This document shows positions 1 through 6,324 of a DNA stretch of 6,533 nt, piece by piece. The stretch spans positions 1 through 6,533 of the forward strand of contig JALXER010000146.1 in the NCBI GenBank assembly GCA_027069385.1. Reading direction: 5' to 3'. The DNA comes from Paracoccaceae bacterium (GTDB taxonomy: Bacteria; Pseudomonadota; Alphaproteobacteria; Rhodobacterales; Rhodobacteraceae). Below the pieces are notes generated by a model. It had not been told where the DNA came from and did not search any database. It saw only the letters and a program-made list of their open reading frames with translations. The translations under genes were made by a program, and so were the position numbers. The stretch's first letter is position 1, and each line of letters opens with the position of its first letter.

Positions 1-2
1 AC

Positions 3-131
3 CTAAAGAAAGAGGTTCGCAAATTCATGAGCGACCTGAAGGACAAAAAGGCCGATCTGGAAAAGATGGAAGAGCTGGAAGAAACCTTCGAGAAAATCAA
101 GGAACAGACCGAAACGCTGGCGGCGGATTAG
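3..131 (+). CDS. C-terminal end of a Lys/Glu-rich helical protein (partial)
   Basis: The reading frame is open from the left edge and ends at TAG 129-131, giving 42 visible residues. The translation is dominated by K, E, D and L (for example ADLEKMEELEETFEKIKEQ) with heptad-like spacing of L, M, F and I, so it is very probably alpha-helical or coiled-coil. No family can be recognised from this tail. An ATG at 27-29 is preceded by an AAAGAGG-like purine stretch (about 8-15), so a free-standing 34-residue protein is a weaker alternative. The open codons before the ATG favour the end of a longer gene. It is followed by the oppositely oriented tRNA-Gly gene; no convincing terminator lies between the stop and the tRNA. 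Confidence 0.6.
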   Translation, partial: LKKEVRKFMSDLKDKKADLEKMEELEETFEKIKEQTETLAAD

Positions 132-159
132 GGCCGCAATTCTATCAGATCGGGGAAAT

Positions 160-234
160 TGGAGCGGGCGATGAGATTCGAACTCACGACATCTTCGTTG
201 GCAACGAAGTGCTCTACCACTGAGCTACGCCCGC
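160..234 (-). tRNA. tRNA-Gly (anticodon GCC), CCA encoded
   Basis: The minus strand folds into a complete 75-nt cloverleaf: acceptor GCGGGCG (234-228) pairing with CGCCCGC (170-164); D arm GCTC/GAGC with loop AGTGGTA; anticodon stem CTTCG/CGAAG closing the loop TTGCCAA with anticodon GCC; a 5-nt variable region ATGTC; and a T arm GTGAG/CTCAT with loop TTCGAAT, whose outer pair is G-U. The discriminator is U and the terminal CCA is encoded (160-162). Anticodon GCC reads the glycine codons GGC and GGU. No mutation breaks a stem, so it should be functional. No duplicated tRNA 3' end or integrase gene is visible, so nothing suggests an integrated element here. Confidence 0.97.
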
Positions 235-254
235 CTCCTTTTGGCTGAGGCGGG
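230..254. repeat. Inverted repeat overlapping the 5' end of tRNA-Gly
   Basis: CCCGCCTC (230-237) and GAGGCGGG (247-254) are perfect 8-bp complements separated by 9 nt. On the plus strand the stem is followed by TTTACT, so it could act as a weak terminator for transcripts coming rightward antisense to the tRNA. On the minus strand it would pair the 5' leader of the pre-tRNA with the first five bases of the mature acceptor strand, if transcription starts upstream of it. The repeat is certain; either function is inference. Confidence 0.4.
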
Positions 255-406
255 TTTACTCGGATTCGGCGCGGATGCACAAGAGGAAAATCGCCATTTT
301 TTGCAAAAACCGCCTCTTGATTGCGCTCACCGGCATGTGAAGCATCGTCATTTGTGGTTTTTGGCCCAGTTTTCCATAGATAGACCCACGCAACAGGGGC
401 AAATTC

Positions 407-811
407 ATGGAAAAACGTTTCAATATCCTGCCGGTGCTGCTGATCGTGGCGCTGTTATTCGCGCTGCACGCGGCCGGAATCTGGGTGATGATTGGCGGGC
501 ATCCTTTCTGGTCCAGAAGTGCAACCCTGATCGGCACATCGGGCGGAGCGGTGCTGTTTGTGGTGCTGATCGCGCTGATTGGGCGCTCGAAAAGGGCGGT
601 GACGGCGCTGTTGGCCTGCATGACATTGCTGGCCATCGGGGCCTTGGTGGCGTCGAGCATGGGCAAAGCCGATTTTGTTGCCTCCTACGCCGAGAACCGG
701 CAGGCGGGGCAAATCTGGTATTTCGGTTTTATCGCCTTTATCGCCACCACCCTGAACGCCGCCGCGTTGCTGGTGCATCGGGTGCGGTTAGGATCTGGGG
801 GCCAGATTTAG
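407..811 (+). CDS. Small inner-membrane protein, four predicted membrane segments
   Basis: A 134-residue protein of unknown function. Four hydrophobic stretches are visible at about residues 6-28, 43-60, 64-84 and 103-126, with basic residues at the N terminus (MEKR), in the 60-64 turn (RSKR) and near the C terminus (HRVR), so it should sit in the cytoplasmic membrane. No cofactor or catalytic motif stands out. The ATG at 407 is supported by AGGGG (395-399) seven bases upstream. The stop (TAG 809-811) lies inside the 3' end of the convergent tetR-type gene, an overlap of 24 bp. I do not recognise a family. It is probably a single-gene unit, since its upstream neighbour is a tRNA on the other strand. 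Confidence 0.8.
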   Translation: MEKRFNILPVLLIVALLFALHAAGIWVMIGGHPFWSRSATLIGTSGGAVLFVVLIALIGRSKRAVTALLACMTLLAIGALVASSMGKADFVASYAENRQAGQIWYFGFIAFIATTLNAAALLVHRVRLGSGGQI

Positions 812-1396
812 CGCCGAAAGCAGCCGCTCGAAATCGGGAAGCGGGTTGATCGGCACATCGGCACCGGGGGCGCAAAACAGCATGGCATAGCCATGCACCA
901 TCGACCAGATCAGCGCCTCAACCCCCTGATTTGCCTCGGGAATCGGCTCAAACCGCGCGCAGACCTGCTCCAGAATCGCGAACGCGCTGTAAGAGGTTCT
1001 GGCCAATTCCTCCATCACCGGTTTGTTGATGCGGGCCGGATCAATGTCATGGGGCTGAAACATGAATTTGAACACGACCGCATGGGCGCGGGCAAAGGCG
1101 ATATAACCCTGACAGATCGCGACAAGCTGCGCCATCGGGTCGGGTTCGGCCTGCGCCATGGCGGCGCGCATTTCATCGGCAAACAGCAGGTATCCGCGCG
1201 CGATAATCGCCGCTTTCAGGCTGATCAACCCGTTGAAATGATGGGCCGGAGCGGCATGGCTGACCCCGGCGCGCGCCGCGCATTTGCGCAAGGTCAGCGC
1301 ATCGATCCCGCCCTCGTTCATCAGCGCGAACCCCGCTTCGATCAACGCCTCGCGCAGGTTGCCATGGTGGTGTTTCGGTTTTTTGGTTGTGGTCAT
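788..1396 (-). CDS. TetR/AcrR-family transcriptional regulator with WHG-type C-terminal domain
   Basis: A 202-residue repressor-type protein. The N-terminal DNA-binding domain (about 10-70) has the TetR pattern: helix 1 GNLREALIEAGFALMNEGG, then the helix-turn-helix LTLRKCAARAGVSHAAPAHHF (about 34-54). The C-terminal part matches TetR proteins with a WHG domain: AICQGYIAFARAHAVVFKFMF at about 93-113 and the signature W164-S-M-V-H168-G169. The ligand is unknown. The ATG at 1396 is chosen because it puts the HTH at the usual distance from the N terminus; the frame stays open up to 1462, but starts there would lie in the promoter and operators. The Shine-Dalgarno site is poor. The gene is divergent from the DUF2306 gene, and two 13-bp palindromes in between are its likely operators, implying autoregulation plus control of the neighbour. 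Confidence 0.92.
   Translation of the reverse strand: MTTTKKPKHHHGNLREALIEAGFALMNEGGIDALTLRKCAARAGVSHAAPAHHFNGLISLKAAIIARGYLLFADEMRAAMAQAEPDPMAQLVAICQGYIAFARAHAVVFKFMFQPHDIDPARINKPVMEELARTSYSAFAILEQVCARFEPIPEANQGVEALIWSMVHGYAMLFCAPGADVPINPLPDFERLLSALNLAPRS
792..809. terminator. Possible bidirectional terminator hairpin in the convergent gene overlap
   Basis: ATCTGG (793-798) and CCAGAT (802-807) form a perfect 6-bp stem with a GGG loop. It is followed by TTTA on the plus strand, and G792/T808 can extend it as a wobble pair. It lies exactly where the membrane-protein gene and the TetR-family gene run into each other. The T tract is short, and on the minus strand there is none, so strength as an intrinsic terminator is doubtful. 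Confidence 0.3.
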
Positions 1397-1418
1397 AGGG
1401 CGCAGCCTAGCAGAACGC

Positions 1419-1431
1419 TTGACAGTGTCAA
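1419..1431. promoter_or_regulatory. Operator half-pair 1: perfect 13-bp palindrome (TTGACAGTGTCAA)
   Basis: TTGACA and TGTCAA flank a single central base, a perfect inverted repeat of the size TetR-family dimers bind. It contains the -35 hexamer of the rightward promoter and overlaps the last base of the leftward -10 and the expected leftward start point. Binding by the adjacent TetR-family protein is inferred from position and symmetry. Confidence 0.7.
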
Positions 1432-1447
1432 TATCCATATGTATCTT
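1419..1447 (+). promoter_or_regulatory. Rightward promoter for the DUF2306 gene
   Basis: A consensus -35 TTGACA (1419-1424), a 17-bp spacer and a -10 TATCTT (1442-1447, four of six consensus bases) read toward the gene starting at 1472. Transcription would begin near 1454, giving a leader of under 20 nt that still includes the AAGGAG ribosome-binding site. The -35 lies wholly inside operator 1. Confidence 0.6.
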
Positions 1448-1458
1448 GACGCTGTCAA
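1430..1458 (-). promoter_or_regulatory. Leftward promoter for the TetR-family gene
   Basis: On the minus strand a consensus -35 TTGACA (1458-1453), a 17-bp spacer and a -10 GATATT (1435-1430, four of six consensus bases) read toward the start at 1396. Transcription would begin near 1423. It overlaps the rightward promoter almost completely, so the two polymerases should exclude each other even without a repressor. Confidence 0.55.
1446..1458. promoter_or_regulatory. Operator half-pair 2: imperfect 13-bp palindrome (TTGACGCTGTCAA)
   Basis: This is the same motif as the site 27 bp (centre to centre) to its left, with one broken pair (G at position 6 opposite T at position 8). It contains, on the minus strand, the -35 hexamer TTGACA of the leftward promoter, and overlaps the -10 end and start region of the rightward promoter. 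The imperfect copy may bind more weakly. Confidence 0.65.
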
Positions 1459-1471
1459 CCAAGGAGTCCCC

Positions 1472-2071
1472 ATGACCATTTCCAAAATCTCCCTTTGGGT
1501 CGCGGCGGCGCTAAGCCTGCTGATCGCCCTTGCTTCGTACCGGTTTCTGGTGCTGGGCCTGCCGCTGTCCTTTCCCGATATGCATGGCCAAATCGACCGG
1601 CAGCGGCTGGCCTTTTTGCTGCATATCTCTTTTGCTCCGGTGGCGCTGGCGATCGGGGCTATCCAGTTTTTCCCCGCGTTGCGACGCCAGCGCCCTGCCC
1701 TGCATCGCTGGCTCGGGCGCGGCTATGGCGGTGCGATTCTGGTTAGCGGAATCGCGGGGGTCGTGGTGGCGCTGAACGCGGCCGGTGGCCCCTCGGCCCG
1801 CCTTGGCTTTGCCCTGCTTGCGGTGGTCTGGGTCGCAACCACCGCCAACGCTATCCGCCACGCCATGGCACGCCGGATCGGCAAGCACCGCCGCTGGATG
1901 GTCTATTCCTTTGCGCTGACCTTTGCGGGCGTTACCCTGCGGATATATCTGCTCGGCTTTATGGCTGCGGGGATCGGCTATACCGACGCATCCGCCTATC
2001 TGGCGTGGCTGTGCTGGCTGCCCAATCTGGCCGTGGCGTATTGGTGGCTAAACCAAAGGCGCGCCGCATAA
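1472..2071 (+). CDS. DUF2306-family integral membrane protein
   Basis: A 199-residue multi-pass membrane protein. About six hydrophobic segments are visible (roughly 6-26, 47-67, 85-107, 112-130, 143-166, 172-192). The sequence AFLLHISFAPVALAIGAIQF followed by RPALHRWLGRGYG (about 75-87), and later GKHRRWMVYSFALTFAGVTLR (about 137-157), match what I know of the DUF2306 family, whose biochemical role is not established. Conserved-looking histidines lie at 51, 78, 130 and 139. The ATG at 1472 is fixed by AAGGAG (1461-1466) five bases upstream and by the promoter just before it; the longer open frame upstream is antisense to the regulator gene. It is divergent from the TetR-family gene and probably its main target, perhaps a membrane-stress or lipophilic-compound response (inference only). 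Confidence 0.88.
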   Translation: MTISKISLWVAAALSLLIALASYRFLVLGLPLSFPDMHGQIDRQRLAFLLHISFAPVALAIGAIQFFPALRRQRPALHRWLGRGYGGAILVSGIAGVVVALNAAGGPSARLGFALLAVVWVATTANAIRHAMARRIGKHRRWMVYSFALTFAGVTLRIYLLGFMAAGIGYTDASAYLAWLCWLPNLAVAYWWLNQRRAA

Positions 2072-2077
2072 ACCAAG

Positions 2078-2096
2078 CTAGGGCATAGACCTAGGG
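2078..2096. terminator. Weak hairpin in the 19-bp convergent gap
   Basis: CTAGG (2078-2082) and CCTAG (2090-2094) form a 5-bp stem with a 7-nt loop, followed on the plus strand by GGATTTT. It lies between the DUF2306 stop codon and the PDZ-protein stop codon, where transcripts from both sides must end. The stem is short and AT-containing, so this is only a candidate. Confidence 0.25.
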
Positions 2097-2846
2097 ATTT
2101 TCATGGCGCTCGCGCACATAGGCACGAATGACTCGCTCTATCACCGCGCTTAGTTCGGCATTGTTCAGGTTGTCGCCATCAAGCGCCCCCACCGGCACGC
2201 AGGCCGTGCCATAATAAGGCATGGTCAGCAACAAGCGTCGGTGGCCACGCACAATATAAACCGTATCGCTTTGATATTGCTCCATAAGCGGTTCAAGCGC
2301 GACATGGGCATCCTCGCAACGGAACCCGCGGCTTTGGGTGAACACCCGCGCCATAATGGCTTCGCGCGTGACCGCGCTTGGCGGGGTAAGCGCAGGATCG
2401 CGGCAATCCGAGTCCTGCAGTGCCTGCACCATCCCCAGCGGCACCGGGTCCACACCGCCCACGGTCAAAAGCACCGTCAGGGGCTGGTCATCGCGCAGCA
2501 GCGAAACCTTCACCGTCTCGCCGATATTCAGGCCAGAAAGCACCGCCTCGTCGGAGAATCGCCGCGCCCCGACCATCGTAATGATATCCCCGCGCAAAAG
2601 CCCCGCCGCCTCGGCCGGAGAGCCCTCAAAAACCCGCGTCAACTCCAGCCCCTCGTCAAGGGTGTCAAAGCTGATCCCGATCCATATCTGCCGCGATTGC
2701 AGGTCATTGATCAGGGCGGCGTTGTCCAGCCAATCCGGCGAGCCGAGGTCGGCGATATTCACAGGGATAGGGCACGGGTCGCCCGCTTGCGCTACGCCCC
2801 CCAGCACAAGGAAAACGGCTGATATTATTGCTGAAAAATAACGCAT
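2091..2846 (-). CDS. Secreted single-PDZ-domain protein
   Basis: A 251-residue protein with a clear Sec signal peptide (MRYFSAIISAVFLVLGGVAQA, cleavage predicted after residue 21), so it should act in the periplasm. Residues about 54-130 form a PDZ domain: IWIGISF as the peptide-binding loop strand, then EGSPAEAAGLLRGDIITMVGARRF, as in HtrA/DegP PDZ modules. No serine-protease, metalloprotease or other catalytic domain precedes or follows it. The C-terminal ~115 residues match nothing I recognise. Four cysteines (25, 148, 177, 216) would all be periplasmic and could form two disulfides. The start at 2846 is chosen because AGGGAGG (2851-2857) lies four bases upstream and because it begins exactly at the signal peptide; upstream codons would overlap the end of pyc. 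It follows pyc by 13 bp and is probably translated from the same mRNA. Confidence 0.85.
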   Translation of the reverse strand: MRYFSAIISAVFLVLGGVAQAGDPCPIPVNIADLGSPDWLDNAALINDLQSRQIWIGISFDTLDEGLELTRVFEGSPAEAAGLLRGDIITMVGARRFSDEAVLSGLNIGETVKVSLLRDDQPLTVLLTVGGVDPVPLGMVQALQDSDCRDPALTPPSAVTREAIMARVFTQSRGFRCEDAHVALEPLMEQYQSDTVYIVRGHRRLLLTMPYYGTACVPVGALDGDNLNNAELSAVIERVIRAYVRERHENP

Positions 2847-2859
2847 TTCGCCTCCCTTT

Positions 2860-5800
2860 CTACTCAAATTCCACCAGCAAATCCTTGGCATCCACCTGCG
2901 CGCCCGCCGCCACATGCACGGCCTTCACTGTGCCGTCCGCGTCCGCGTGGATCCCCGTTTCCATTTTCATCGCCTCGATGGTCATCAGCAAGTCGCCTTC
3001 CTTCACCGCCTGCCCCGCGCTGACGCACACGGTCGCGATCAGCCCGGGCATTGGCGCGCCGATATGCTTGGGGTTGCCCGCCTCGGCCTTGGGCCGCTTG
3101 GCGGTGGTTGCCGCCACCTTGCGGTTGGGCACCCGAATATTGCGCGGCTGGCCGTTGAGCTCAAAGAACACCTTGGCGTCGCCCTCCTCATCGGTCTCGC
3201 CCACCGCTTGCAGCCGGATTTCCAGCGTTTTGCCCGGGTCGATCTCGGCCGAAATCTCCTCGCCCGGCTCCATGCCATAAAAGAACGTCTTGGTGGGTAG
3301 GGTGCGCACGGGGCCATAAGTCCGGTGGCGGCCCATGTAATCGAGGAACACCTTGGGGTACATCAGGTATCCGCACAGATCCTCGTCATCCACAGTAAAC
3401 CCTTCAAGCTCTTTGCTCACCTCGGCCCGCACCCCCTCAAGGTCGGCTGCTGGCAAGTGCTTGCCCGGCCGCTCGGTATTGGGCTTTTCACCCTTCAACA
3501 CCTTGGCCACAAACGCGGCAGGAAAGCCGTTCGGCGGCTGCCCAAGGTTGCCCCGCATCATATCGATCACGCTGTCCGGAAAGGCCACATCCACCTCGGG
3601 GTCTTCCACTTCCGCGCGGCTAAGCCCCTGAGAAACCATCATCAAAGCCATGTCACCCACAACCTTGCTCGATGGCGTCACCTTCACAATGTCGCCAAAC
3701 ATCTGGTTCACATCCGCATAGGCCTGCGCCACCTCGTGCCAGCGCTCTTCCAGCCCGAGGCTCCGCGCCTGCGCCTTCAGGTTGGTGAACTGCCCGCCGG
3801 GCATTTCGTGCAGGTAAACCTCCGAGGCGGGCGCCTTGGTGCCGCTTTCAAACGCCGCATATTGCTGGCGCACCGCCTCCCAATAATCCGAGGTCTGCCG
3901 GATCACGCCAATATCCAGCCCCGTGTCGCGCTCGGTGTTGCGCAAGGCCTCGACCAGCGAGCCAAGGCAAGGCTGGCTGGTACCGCCCGAAAACGCATCC
4001 ATCGCCGCATCCACCGCATCCACACCCGCTTCCGACGCCGCCAGAATCGTCGCCGCCGCAATGCCGCTGGTGTCGTGGGTATGGAAATGGATCGGCAACC
4101 CGACCTCCTCCTTCAGCGCCTTCACCAGCACCGTGGCGGCGGCGGGTTTCAGCAGCCCCGCCATGTCCTTCAGGCCCAGAATATGCGCGCCCGCGTCGCG
4201 TAAATCCTTGCCCATTTGCACATAGTACTTCAGGTCATACTTGGCCCGCTCGGGGTTCAGAATGTCGCCGGTATAGCAGATCGCCCCCTCGCAGAGCTTG
4301 CCGCTCTCGACCACCGCATCCATGGCCACCCGCATGTTTTCCACCCAGTTGAGGCTGTCAAACACGCGAAACACATCGACGCCGGTTTCGGCTGCCTGCG
4401 CCACAAATTTCTGCACCACGTTATCGGGGTAGTTGGTATAGCCCACGCCATTGCTGGCCCGCAACAGCATCTGCGTCATCACATTTGGCACCCGCGCCCG
4501 CAGGTCGCGCAGCCGCTGCCACGGGCATTCCTGCAAAAAGCGATACGCCACGTCAAACGTCGCCCCGCCCCAGGCCTCGATGCTGAACAGGCTTGACAAG
4601 TTATGCGCATAGCTTTCGGCCACATTCAGCATGTCGATGGAGCGCATCCGCGTTGCCAGCAAGCTTTGATGCCCATCCCGCATGGTGGTATCGGTAATCA
4701 AAAGCCGCTTTTGCGCCAGCATCCAATCCGCCACCGCCTGCGCGCCTTTTTCCTCAAGCAAGTTGCGCGTCCCGTAGGGTGGGTGCTCGCCACCCACCAT
4801 CAGGTGCTCGCCATCCACCACTGGCACCACCGGCACCCGCGCATGCGCAGGCGGCGCTGCCCGCCCTTCGGTCTCGGGATGCCCGTTCACGGTAATATCG
4901 GCAATATACGTCAAAATCTTGGTTGCGCGGTCGCGGCGTTTCTTGAACCGGAACAACTCCGGCGTGTTGTCGATAAACTTGGTGGTATAGCTGTTATCCA
5001 GAAAGGTCGGATGCTTGAGCAGGTTTTCAACAAAGGCAATATTCGTCGAAACCCCCCGTATCCGGAACTCCCGCAAAGCCCTGTCCATCCGCGCAATCGC
5101 GGCCTCCGGCGTATTGGCCCAGGCCGTCACCTTTTCCAGTAGGCTGTCATAGTAGCGCGTGATCACCGCACCGCTATAGGCCGTGCCGCCGTCGAGGCGA
5201 ATCCCCATGCCCGTCGCCCCGCGATAGGCGGTGATGCGGCCATAGTCGGGGATGAAATTGTTCTGCGGGTCCTCGGTGGTAATCCGGCATTGCAACGCAT
5301 GGCCGTTCAGGTGAATGTCCTCTTGGCGCGCCTTCCCCGTCGCCTCCTCAAGGCTCCGCCCCTCGGCGATCAATATCTGCGCCCGCACAATATCGATACC
5401 CGTGACCTCTTCCGTCACTGTGTGTTCTACCTGCACACGCGGATTGACCTCGATAAAAAAGAATTCCTGCGTGTCCATGTCCATCAGGAATTCGACCGTC
5501 CCCGCGCATTCATAGCCCACATGCGCGCAAATCTTGCGCCCCAGCGCGCAAAGCGTCTCCCGCTGTTCTTGGCTTAAGTACGGCGCCGGCGCCCGCTCCA
5601 CCACCTTCTGGTTGCGCCGCTGCACCGAGCAATCCCGCTCCCAAAGATGGTAAATCTGCCCGTGAGAATCGCCCAGAATCTGCACTTCCACATGCCGCGC
5701 CTTCTGCACCAGCCGCTCCAGATAGCCCTCACCATTGCCAAACGCCGCCTCGGCCTCGCGGCGGCCTTCCAGCACCATGTCCTCCAACTCGTCCGGCCCC

Positions 5801-6324
5801 ATGATCGGGCGCATCCCGCGCCCGCCGCCGCCCCAGCTTGCCTTGAGCATAAACGGATAGCCGACCTCCTCGGCCATGCGGCGCACCTCGGCCATATCGT
5901 CGGGCAGTACCTCGGTGGCAGGCACCACCGGCACCCCCGCCTCTATGGCCACCTTGCGTGCCGAAGCCTTGTCGCCCAGCATCCGCATCGTCGCCGCCTT
6001 TGGCCCGATAAACGTAATCCCCGCCGCGTCACAGGCATCGACAAAATCGGGGTTTTCCGACAGCAGCCCATAGCCGGGGTGAATCGCATCCGCCCCGCAG
6101 GCCCTGGCCACGCGGATGATCTCCTCAATGCTCAGATAAGCCGCCACCGGCCCCATGCCCTCGCCTATCCGGTAAGCCTCGTCAGACTTGAAGCGGTGCA
6201 GGCTCAGCTTGTCCTCCTCCGCATAAACCGCCACCGTGCGCTTGCCCATTTCATTGGCGGCCCGCATGATGCGAATGGCGATTTCACCACGATTGGCGAT
6301 CAGGATTTTAGAGAAGTTTTTCAT
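2860..6324 (-). CDS. pyc: Pyruvate carboxylase (single-chain, biotin-dependent)
   Basis: Catalyses ATP- and bicarbonate-dependent carboxylation of pyruvate to oxaloacetate, the anaplerotic and gluconeogenic entry to the TCA cycle; cytoplasmic tetramer. The 1154 residues, the usual length, hold in order: biotin carboxylase (about 5-455; ATP-grasp glycine loop GGGGRG at 165-170, RDCSVQRRNQK at 230-240, EVNPRVQVEH at 292-301); a linker (about 475-535); carboxyltransferase (about 540-820; DTTMRDGHQS from metal ligand D545, carboxylated lysine K719 in GLKDMAG, metal ligands H748 and H750 in HTHD); a tetramerisation/allosteric region; and a biotin-carrier domain (about 1085-1154) with EAMKM, biotinylated lysine K1120. 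The ATG at 6324 is preferred over the adjacent in-frame GTG (6327) because AAAGG (6332-6336) is seven bases from the ATG. The interdomain linker carries an unusual repeat. The PDZ gene follows 13 bp downstream. Confidence 0.98.
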   Translation of the reverse strand: MKNFSKILIANRGEIAIRIMRAANEMGKRTVAVYAEEDKLSLHRFKSDEAYRIGEGMGPVAAYLSIEEIIRVARACGADAIHPGYGLLSENPDFVDACDAAGITFIGPKAATMRMLGDKASARKVAIEAGVPVVPATEVLPDDMAEVRRMAEEVGYPFMLKASWGGGGRGMRPIMGPDELEDMVLEGRREAEAAFGNGEGYLERLVQKARHVEVQILGDSHGQIYHLWERDCSVQRRNQKVVERAPAPYLSQEQRETLCALGRKICAHVGYECAGTVEFLMDMDTQEFFFIEVNPRVQVEHTVTEEVTGIDIVRAQILIAEGRSLEEATGKARQEDIHLNGHALQCRITTEDPQNNFIPDYGRITAYRGATGMGIRLDGGTAYSGAVITRYYDSLLEKVTAWANTPEAAIARMDRALREFRIRGVSTNIAFVENLLKHPTFLDNSYTTKFIDNTPELFRFKKRRDRATKILTYIADITVNGHPETEGRAAPPAHARVPVVPVVDGEHLMVGGEHPPYGTRNLLEEKGAQAVADWMLAQKRLLITDTTMRDGHQSLLATRMRSIDMLNVAESYAHNLSSLFSIEAWGGATFDVAYRFLQECPWQRLRDLRARVPNVMTQMLLRASNGVGYTNYPDNVVQKFVAQAAETGVDVFRVFDSLNWVENMRVAMDAVVESGKLCEGAICYTGDILNPERAKYDLKYYVQMGKDLRDAGAHILGLKDMAGLLKPAAATVLVKALKEEVGLPIHFHTHDTSGIAAATILAASEAGVDAVDAAMDAFSGGTSQPCLGSLVEALRNTERDTGLDIGVIRQTSDYWEAVRQQYAAFESGTKAPASEVYLHEMPGGQFTNLKAQARSLGLEERWHEVAQAYADVNQMFGDIVKVTPSSKVVGDMALMMVSQGLSRAEVEDPEVDVAFPDSVIDMMRGNLGQPPNGFPAAFVAKVLKGEKPNTERPGKHLPAADLEGVRAEVSKELEGFTVDDEDLCGYLMYPKVFLDYMGRHRTYGPVRTLPTKTFFYGMEPGEEISAEIDPGKTLEIRLQAVGETDEEGDAKVFFELNGQPRNIRVPNRKVAATTAKRPKAEAGNPKHIGAPMPGLIATVCVSAGQAVKEGDLLMTIEAMKMETGIHADADGTVKAVHVAAGAQVDAKDLLVEFE
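4773..4820. repeat. Palindromic repeat-like element plus 21-bp-period direct repeat inside pyc
   Basis: GGTGGGTG (4778-4785) and CACCCACC (4791-4798) form a perfect 8-bp stem around CTCGC, preceded by CGTAGG. This resembles dispersed intergenic palindromes of GTAGGGTGGG...CCCACC type that I recall from many bacterial genomes. In addition, bases 4782-4799 recur at 4803-4820 with 17 of 18 matches, a period of 21 bp or exactly seven codons. In the protein this gives VDGEHLM followed by VGGEHPP (residues about 503-516) in the non-catalytic linker between biotin carboxylase and carboxyltransferase. The reading frame is preserved. Confidence 0.6.

Noticed and set aside
160..234. tRNA-Gly as an attachment site for an integrated element
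   Set aside because: There is no integrase gene, no second copy of the tRNA 3' end, and the flanking genes look like ordinary core or small accessory genes.
19..408. GCAAATTCATG occurring twice (19-29 and 398-408)
   Set aside because: An 11-bp exact match, one inside a coding frame and one before a start codon; the flanks do not match, so it is most likely chance.
545..720. Possible second promoter or small gene inside the membrane-protein gene
   Set aside because: Other frames there are high-GC shadows, and no hexamer pair or ribosome-binding site stands out.
241..849. A 202-codon plus-strand open frame overlapping the small membrane-protein gene
   Set aside because: Its translation is low-complexity A/R/G-rich and shows no hydrophobic or domain pattern. 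The frame starting at 407 has a good ribosome-binding site and a clear membrane-protein profile.
893..1471. A long open frame continuous with the DUF2306 gene, suggesting a 392-residue fusion protein
   Set aside because: The first 193 codons are the antisense of the TetR-family gene, rich in R, H and Q, with no domain. The promoter, operators and AAGGAG site place the real start at 1472.
2241..2841. Plus-strand open frames opposite the PDZ-protein gene
   Set aside because: Antisense shadows of a gene with a signal peptide, a PDZ domain and a strong ribosome-binding site; their compositions are R/H/S-rich and non-globular.
3325..4203. Long plus-strand open frames opposite pyc (also at 2828-3300, 4216-4596 and 4603-5142)
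   Set aside because: They are His/Arg-rich shadows of the high-GC pyc coding strand, with no start-site support and no recognisable domain.
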